NCBI GenBank assembly: GCA_003439945.1
Contig: QVRM01006023.1
Coordinates: 248,001-312,000, forward strand
Source: Dermanyssus gallinae
Lineage: Eukaryota > Arthropoda > Arachnida > Mesostigmata > Dermanyssidae
Reading direction: 5' to 3'
Length of the DNA: 64,000 bases
Made by a program: the position numbers and the translations under genes. Positions within the stretch are counted from its first letter, which is position 1. Each line of letters begins with the position of its first letter. The notes below the pieces were generated by a model, which saw only the letters and a program-made list of their open reading frames with translations, was not told the DNA's origin and made no database searches. This document shows, in pieces, positions 57,265 to 64,000 of this stretch.

Positions 57265-60200
57265 GCTGCAATGTGCTCTTATTTTGCTCGATTACATCTA
57301 TTTATTCTTCTCGATACATGTCTGTATTCTGCTCCGTCCCTTTTACACATCGGCGGACACTAACCACATTAACACATAACTAAAGTACATACACCGACAC
57401 GTCATGTCCTAGTTTATATATATATATTCTTTTCTTACGCTCTACTAGCCGATTCTAATCGGTGTAACCATAATTCGACCGTCGCGCCCAGTATTTAGCC
57501 TAACCTCTTCGTAACTTTGAAAAATGCTTGTTAACCCTAGCCGATCACAAAGCGAATATAACGATTTGTGAAAACATATTTTATGATGCTTTTCGATCTT
57601 GCATGTCTTTAAATCACATTATGGCGTTACAAACAGCGTGCAGATTTTCCATCTTTCTCCATTTCTATCCCCGTTCGCTACACCAGTATAACATAGGAGA
57701 GCATGTGATGACGGATTTATCTAGACGCTTGATACCCTGCCAAGCGTTTCAAAATGGTGTCTTACGCATTGCCAGATTGGGGTTTGACGGATACCAGACA
57801 AAGTTGGTGAGCGACAACCTTAAATATGTGATGAAGTCGTTGTCGTTGGCGTGTTAGGCGCGAGGACTGCGTTTTTGGTCACTTTGACAGTTTGACTGCC
57901 AATACACTTTTCGCAAGAATATAAAATCAGATTAGGCAACTGGTAGCTGCAAACAGGTGCTGTGCAAGATTTTATGTACTAATGTCCAAGGATACCTGCA
58001 GCCAGCGAAGTATGTTAAGTACGCCTATGACCTCCTGTACCGTTATTACCCGTTCATGGTGCAACTCAGTGTTTCGGGAATAACATGCACCATGTCGCTG
58101 TCAAACCTGTTTATTCTAAAACTGAACATAGGTACTGTTCTACTCCTACCGGTAGTACTGAGAGCCCCACCTGGTTAAGTATAGACAAGTAGTGAGAGAA
58201 ACGCCTGCGTTTAGGATTTTTGCGTAACGATCCGACGCAGCTGTTTTGTCTCCCGTTAGCTGTACGTTTGAACAGCGTAACACATCTGCATTATATCAAC
58301 TTAAAAGTCTAGATTTCTGAGACATGTATTCGATATCAGGACAGATAACGTAATGGGATATTGGACCATCCGTCCGCTGTGGCTCGCACGGTACTCATCA
58401 ATGACCTGCGTGTATGGCGGGTGGGCCCATAATAGGGCCCATGCCAGCCCATGTCATTGTTTTCACCTACGTATACCTGGTCAGCAGGGCGATCGATAAC
58501 GATCGACTGGTATTACGATGAACCTGTGCACATATGTCAACAGCATGCATTGATAGTTGAAAAGCGGATACATGCATTTCGAGTACTACGATTAGCATGT
58601 TATCACGTTGCTGTTCATCATCTATCATGGACCATCTTCCCAACTATCGCTCTCTATCGTACTCGCCTACTTTGCCTACCTCCAATGCCGTCTCTTCTGT
58701 GGATAAATTTGAGCACCCATAAATACGGCGCAAAAGCTCGAAGCTCGGGCGCATTGAAATGAAGGGCATAAACGCAACAGATCAAAACGTGCTCAGGAAA
58801 ACAAAACAGATGCGTAGCACGCCTTTTCAACAGCGGCTAGCCGTGTGCAATCGCGTGAGAGGCTACCGATGGAGCACAGATGTCCATTTAGCAGTAGAAC
58901 GCGACGTTACAAGACCAGCATCAAAGCCATCACACGGCTTCTGGTGAGCTTCACCTAGTAGAACTTGCTTACTCTCGGGACACCACCAGTCGCAGTGACC
59001 TTTATCATCAAGAGCATGAGAGAAAGCATGATTCCTTGGACGTCTCTGAAATCTAGCATAGTAATGAGGTCAGAGACAGTCTATAGGCCAAACGAAAACA
59101 AACAACCGTTTACACAAAACCTGTAAATCTAAAAACCTAAAAAATCCACCTGGTGGTGCTAGCTTGTAACTGAAAAATCAAAAGACATATTATGCATCAT
59201 GCGGGTAAGGCATGCATGCGCACAGTCGTCTCCTTCTATCCTCTTCTCTTTTCGTTGTGCTCGAGAACGTAAATCTCATCCTACTGCAGCGTACAGACCT
59301 GATGTGCCATACCAAAAAAATTGACATCGCACAAACACCTCTGATACTGTTACGTGTAAGCCCCAATACGAAGTCGTCGATCGATCGTTATTGAACCGAG
59401 AATTGTAACCTTGCATGCGTTGTACTGACAGACGAACACATACGGCCGAAGCTTATTGGCTGAGCCAGCAGCGGCACGGCAGGTTTTTTGTTCACGAAAA
59501 ACCTTTTCTTTGAGTTTGTTTCGTACGCTGAACGCCACGGCACTCAGCGGACGGGTCGGCCCAAACGGACCAAAGAGTCGGAGTAGCTTTTACAAAGCAG
59601 GCAGACATGTCGACCGATTATGGGTCTGCCAGAAACACTTTTCACGCATTCCTTTGGCAAATGTAGATATTGCATTCCTCTAGTGCTTTACCTGGCTGCT
59701 GTTGCTTGTTGCGGGCGCTTGACTGCTTTTGCCAGCATCGTTAGGTATTTTGTGTATTTTGGACACCTTGCCAGCACGACAGAAATGCTTTTCAATGAGC
59801 TGCCGAAACCTCACCGAAAGGCCGCAGGTGCATGCTACATGTGATATTCGCTCAGTCTCATTCTCTCACCAGATTGACACCACAATGACAGCAACTATAA
59901 AAAAACAGCTGTATTTTTAATGAACAACAATGAACGAATTAACGGTGACGACACACAATAACACGAAGACGTCGATCATACAAAAAGTGGCAGTGAATAA
60001 GTACTGGTACAAAAATACGTGGAGCCATTAAGGCCATCGGTGCTTGGTGAAAACTCGTTAGTTATTCACGCCCTTCTAGCGATATCGAATGGCCCGATTT
60101 CCGCGGCAATATTATGGCGGGAGGGGGAAGGTTGGGAACATCTGATTACAGTAATATAAAGCCTGGACAGAGCATATCGGGCCGTCGAAACCAAATCCTA

Positions 60201-60960
60201 TCGACAAGTGAAGTACTCGTTCTGGTAGACATAGAGTGCGAAATACGCAACGTACAACTGTATCGCAGCGACCGTAGCGCTCTAGCTTTAGTACGTACGC
60301 GAACGGCGACTATTAAGCTGTTAAAACGGAACTGTTAAAATCTCTTTCTCCTACTCCACGTTCAGCTTATATAGGCCCATCCCGTTAGATCATCGGGCAT
60401 AACATTAAAGCAGTCTTCCTTTTTCCTAAGCCACTTCACACAGAGTGCACGCAAACACACATATCCATCTATTTGTACTCTGCCCTGACGTGGGGACGTG
60501 CCGTCTCCACATCGAAAAAAATGTCTAGCTGTAACAGATTTTTCGAACCGCGTCAATCTACCTGGTGTGTATATATCGGTAGCTGGTAGATGTATCCAGC
60601 AAATGCTCTGCCTCTTAGTTGTAAACGCAATGACGGTATACGCTTGACTTGTTGTGACCACACCTATTGATCACGTTTAGAGCCAACGCATATCGAGCAA
60701 ATCGAGTCGGCTTGCAGGCAGCTCTACTGGGCACCAGTTCGCATACGAAAAGCGTTAGAGACAACGGGTAAGAAGCAGAAGAAAAAGAAAAGGACGAAAA
60801 AGAAGAAGAAGTAGAAGAAGGAGAAAAATAATAATAGGTATTACGCCTGTGTACATGACGACGTACGAAACGAGCAAAGAACCGAATAGGCATATTCAAT
60901 CACAAGGCAGTTTAACTCGAACATTGACTATTGACAGCCCACTGTTATGCCCGACCCAAA
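57263..60960. other. Unassigned, near-even composition DNA
   Basis: About 3.7 kb where I recognise no gene, element or tandem repeat beyond a GAA-rich patch at 60770-60830. Short plus-strand frames (such as 57528-57857, 109 codons) have ordinary composition but no known motif. Confidence 0.42.
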
Positions 60961-63548
60961 CGTCCAACCGCTACTGTTCTTGTCTGCAATTTTAATAGGC
61001 GACGAAGCACTCGCCACGCGTCGGCGAGGAGTGTTCACCGCCGCACAGTGACTCCGGCAGCTGGCGACTGATAGGCTATTCGAACGTCGACGGCGACAAT
61101 AATAATAATGATGTCGATGAAAAGTTGTCGAAGGCTCTTTGAAAGTAATCGAACTGTCCTCGATGCTGTCCTCATCTCAGAGGGATTTTTGTCCTCATTG
61201 ATGAGTGGGTGGGTTATTTGAAGCGCGAGTGCAAATCGGTTCTTGCCTACGTATCGTGTTAGATTGCCAGCACACGCGCGCACTTCAGGCCGAGACCGGC
61301 AACGGACTCGAGGCTAGTGCTCCGTGCTTATGCTTGAAAGGGCCTCATCTGGCACTTGCATATACACATTTCACCGTAGTTGTAACAGTTGGAGGCGCCC
61401 TTGTGTTAGTAGTAGCAATATTTATTAGTGAATAATAGCTACTGGTCGTAGTAGTAGTAGTAAGTAATTTGTAGAAGCAATAGCAGTAGAAGTACAAGTA
61501 GTTGTATACTACTTACTGTTAGAAGTTCGCCGACAAGTCTCGTCGTCCGGTCGGCGGCCGATGGAAGAGCCAATGAGTTAGACGGCTAGACTGTGGGATC
61601 GGGATGAGGAGCAGGAAAAAGAGAAGCGGCGCTGTGGTGGTGGTGGTGGTGGCTGGTGCTAACTCTGCTGGCGCTTCTGCTGCTGCTGCTGCTGCGGCAG
61701 TGGTAGAGGGCATAGTTATTTGAAGGGAATTGGAAAAAAACACGCGAACCAGAGGAGAAAACGCGAAAAGCCCCGTCGTTCAAGTTTAAACGCTCTCTGA
61801 CATATTCGTTTTGAATGGTAATGGTCCCAGGCGGGTCCTTCGCTGGTTATTTCAACGAAGCAGACGCTGGCGGCGGCAACGACGACGACGACAACGGCGA
61901 GGAGAAGGAGGCGCTAGCCGCCGTCTGGGCTGATCTTTTCTCCCCGCCTTAATTCTGTATCTCTCTCTCCTCTCCTATGCTTTTCTTCGTCTGTCTCGTT
62001 TGCTCTCTATTTTCAAGCTTTATATGCTCATCACCACAACTCGATAAATACACCATGTCCTCTCTGATCTTGAGAAAGATGAGCTATGGCAAGGTACAAG
62101 GAGAAGAGCAGGGGGATGGATCGGAGAATAAGATGACGACAATCGAATGAACGAGGTATGATTGTGGCATTGGCACCTAGACACCGACTAATACTCGTAC
62201 GCCGAACGCGGACAACGAAAGGCCGGCCGACCGGCTGGCGAGCTGTGAAAAAAAATCAAAACAATTTCCATCTCGTTCATGCTCGCTGCGACGGTGCGTT
62301 TCTTTCCTGTAAACTCTCTCTTTTCGTGTCGGTAACCGACGGGTCCTCGATAGAGAAGGGGTCACCTCCCTTTTTGCCAGGACGGCCGCCAGCTTACTGT
62401 GACTTCTGCGGCAGCTTGCGTTGCGCGTCCCCGTAACAACGATGATAAAGTAAGATGGTGTTGGGAAAGAGGGGGAGGAATGAGAAGGAAGAGGAAGTGA
62501 AAGAGGAGAAAGAAAAAAGAGGCAGAGAAAGAAGACTCAAATCTGAATAGGCAAAAACCGGCACACGCCGAGGACACATGACACGGCAACGTGGCGCTGG
62601 AGCTACGAGGTGTTGCTCGTCAGCCGCTCGGAGCCTGTCTGTTACGACGAAGACCACGAAGGCGGCCATGAGGATGGTGGTGGTGATGATGATGATGAAC
62701 ACGGACTATACGATGATGTTGGACACATATCGACGCGAATACTAGCGCAGACGGCCCTGAGCCGCTGTGAGAGCTATGTAGCAGTTGCGCCCGGACGGTA
62801 TGTACATGCACGGAGAGTGATCATAAACAACTGTGCAGCAAGGAACGCATCTTCCTCAAACTAGTGATGGTGGAGGTGGTGGTTCTGCTGTTGCTACTAC
62901 TACTGCTGATGGTACTGCCACCGCCGTAACGAGACGTTACGCTACATTTGTACGACGAAATTGCCCTATATGCCTTTGGACTCGGTAGTCTGCGTTCGCT
63001 GTCCGCCACTTCGCCCCCCCCCCCCGTGCGCCTCGCGTTCCCTGGCAGCGTACTCTTTACTGGCGAAGACTCTCGGCGCTCGTAACTTGCAAGCCCCTTC
63101 CGACTTTCCCGCAGAGGAATTCCGCCTGCCTGGGCTGGCGACGACGACGACGATGATGACGACACATGGGGGGCGGGCCAACGCTCTACGTACCCCCGCA
63201 AGGTATAGTGGGGCGCGCGTGTAGCGGCACAGAACGGAATCCTCTCCCTACAGCCTCCGTCGTCCTACTACTACTACGACTTGCTGCTCAACCGTCGGAT
63301 CCATGCCTGACGCACTAGCACGCATTGCGGCGTGTCGGCCTGCTTTGAGGCTGCATAGTTCCAAGACATGATGTCCCAGGTCCTTTCTCGCCGGCCGATC
63401 TTTTCCTTCCTTGTCGCCGCTACCGCTGTCGTTTACCTCTTTACGGACAGCTACCTCCTTTACGCTGGACCTTCTTCTCGGCTCGTGCTGCTGCTGCTGC
63501 TGATGATGAATGAACAGCCTACTACGTCGATTCAGATGGCCGGTGTTC

Positions 63549-63551
<3 letters not shown>
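60961..63551. other. GC-richer low-complexity island
   Basis: GTA triplets (61449-61510), GGT/GCT triplets (61630-61690), GAC/GGC triplets (61865-61905), GA-rich DNA (62460-62540), GAT triplets (62676-62700) and a C-run (63015-63024). No exon can be supported. Confidence 0.45.

Positions 63552-63580
<29 letters not shown>
63552..63580. repeat. (TA)n microsatellite
   Basis: About 14 TA units at the right edge of the last GC-richer island. Confidence 0.92.
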
Positions 63581-63582
<2 letters not shown>

Positions 63583-63906
63583 TGCACGCCATGATGGCTG
63601 CGCTCATATTTACAAGCCATTGACTATGTACCTAACAAAGGTGATTTCAATAAATGAATGTAGAATATTTACAAGCAATGTGTAAGAAATCGATGCAAAG
63701 GAATTGTCTAACATTATGGCATGTCTACAAACTAGCAAATTACCGTGGCAGACACTAGTTTATATTGTTTGCGACTTCAGAGAGTGACCCTCGTGAGTTT
63801 CTATGAATATATGGACGCTTACTCTTCATAGAAGATCTTGTTTTTTTTGTACAAATCGAAGCCTCGTCATATTGGCGTCGCTTGGAATACTTTTAAACAT
63901 CAGATT

Positions 63907-63944
<38 letters not shown>

Positions 63945-64000
63945 AGCACGATACGTAATTCCCAACACATACGGAGATTCTAAATTTAGATTGACTGACA
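63581..64000. other. AT-rich end of window with (TA)n
   Basis: Unique AT-rich DNA with another (TA)n array at 63910-63942. No gene seen. Confidence 0.5.

Overview
This window is eukaryotic, repeat-dominated, non-coding DNA. I found no host protein-coding gene that I can support. Nearly all the recognisable coding sequence belongs to transposable elements in various stages of decay: a full-length R1-clade LINE, a CR1/Jockey-like LINE with a PHD finger in ORF1, a Dong/R4-like endonuclease fragment, other LINE relics, a mariner, two Tc3-like elements, a giant palindrome and a tRNA-headed SINE-like unit. The element mix, the (TA)n tracts and the long low-complexity stretches suggest an arthropod. 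Some decayed LINE peptides resemble those I associate with ticks and mites, so a chelicerate is my best guess, but this is inference.

Layout. 1-2.1 kb is GC-richer non-coding DNA. 3.5-4.4 kb is a (TAA)n tract holding a 5'-truncated Dong/R4-like fragment. 5.2-8.4 kb holds a complete Tc3-like transposon with ~267-bp terminal inverted repeats, a long degenerate TA tract and a 1,144-bp palindromic element. 8.9-15.6 kb is a nest: an R1-clade LINE (9732-15446, 12-bp target duplication) sits inside the reverse transcriptase of an older LINE, directly after its decayed YADD motif. 15.6-19 kb is unrecognised DNA. 19.0, 24.4 and 32.0 kb carry three differently decayed copies of one LINE 3' end. 19.5-23.7 and 28.3-31.9 kb are GC-richer, low-complexity islands. 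26.9-28.2 kb is a nearly intact mariner. 33.9-35.9 kb is a heavily decayed LINE, followed at 36.2-37.8 kb by a second, broken Tc3-like copy. 41.9-42.35 kb is a 224-bp tandem repeat. 44.0-48.8 kb is the CR1/Jockey-like LINE. 50.75-50.94 kb is SINE-like. The rest alternates AT-rich unique sequence with GC-richer low-complexity islands.

Three patterns stand out. All four DNA-transposon insertions lie against (TA)n arrays and the Dong-like fragment lies inside (TAA)n, so microsatellites and elements are physically coupled. Both Tc3-like copies carry Asn in place of the first catalytic Asp. Nine of the oriented elements lie on the minus strand against three on the plus strand. No element is clearly able to encode all of its own proteins: each coding region has a stop, a frameshift, a deletion or a lost catalytic residue. 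Nothing indicates a prokaryotic system, CRISPR array, rRNA or functional tRNA.
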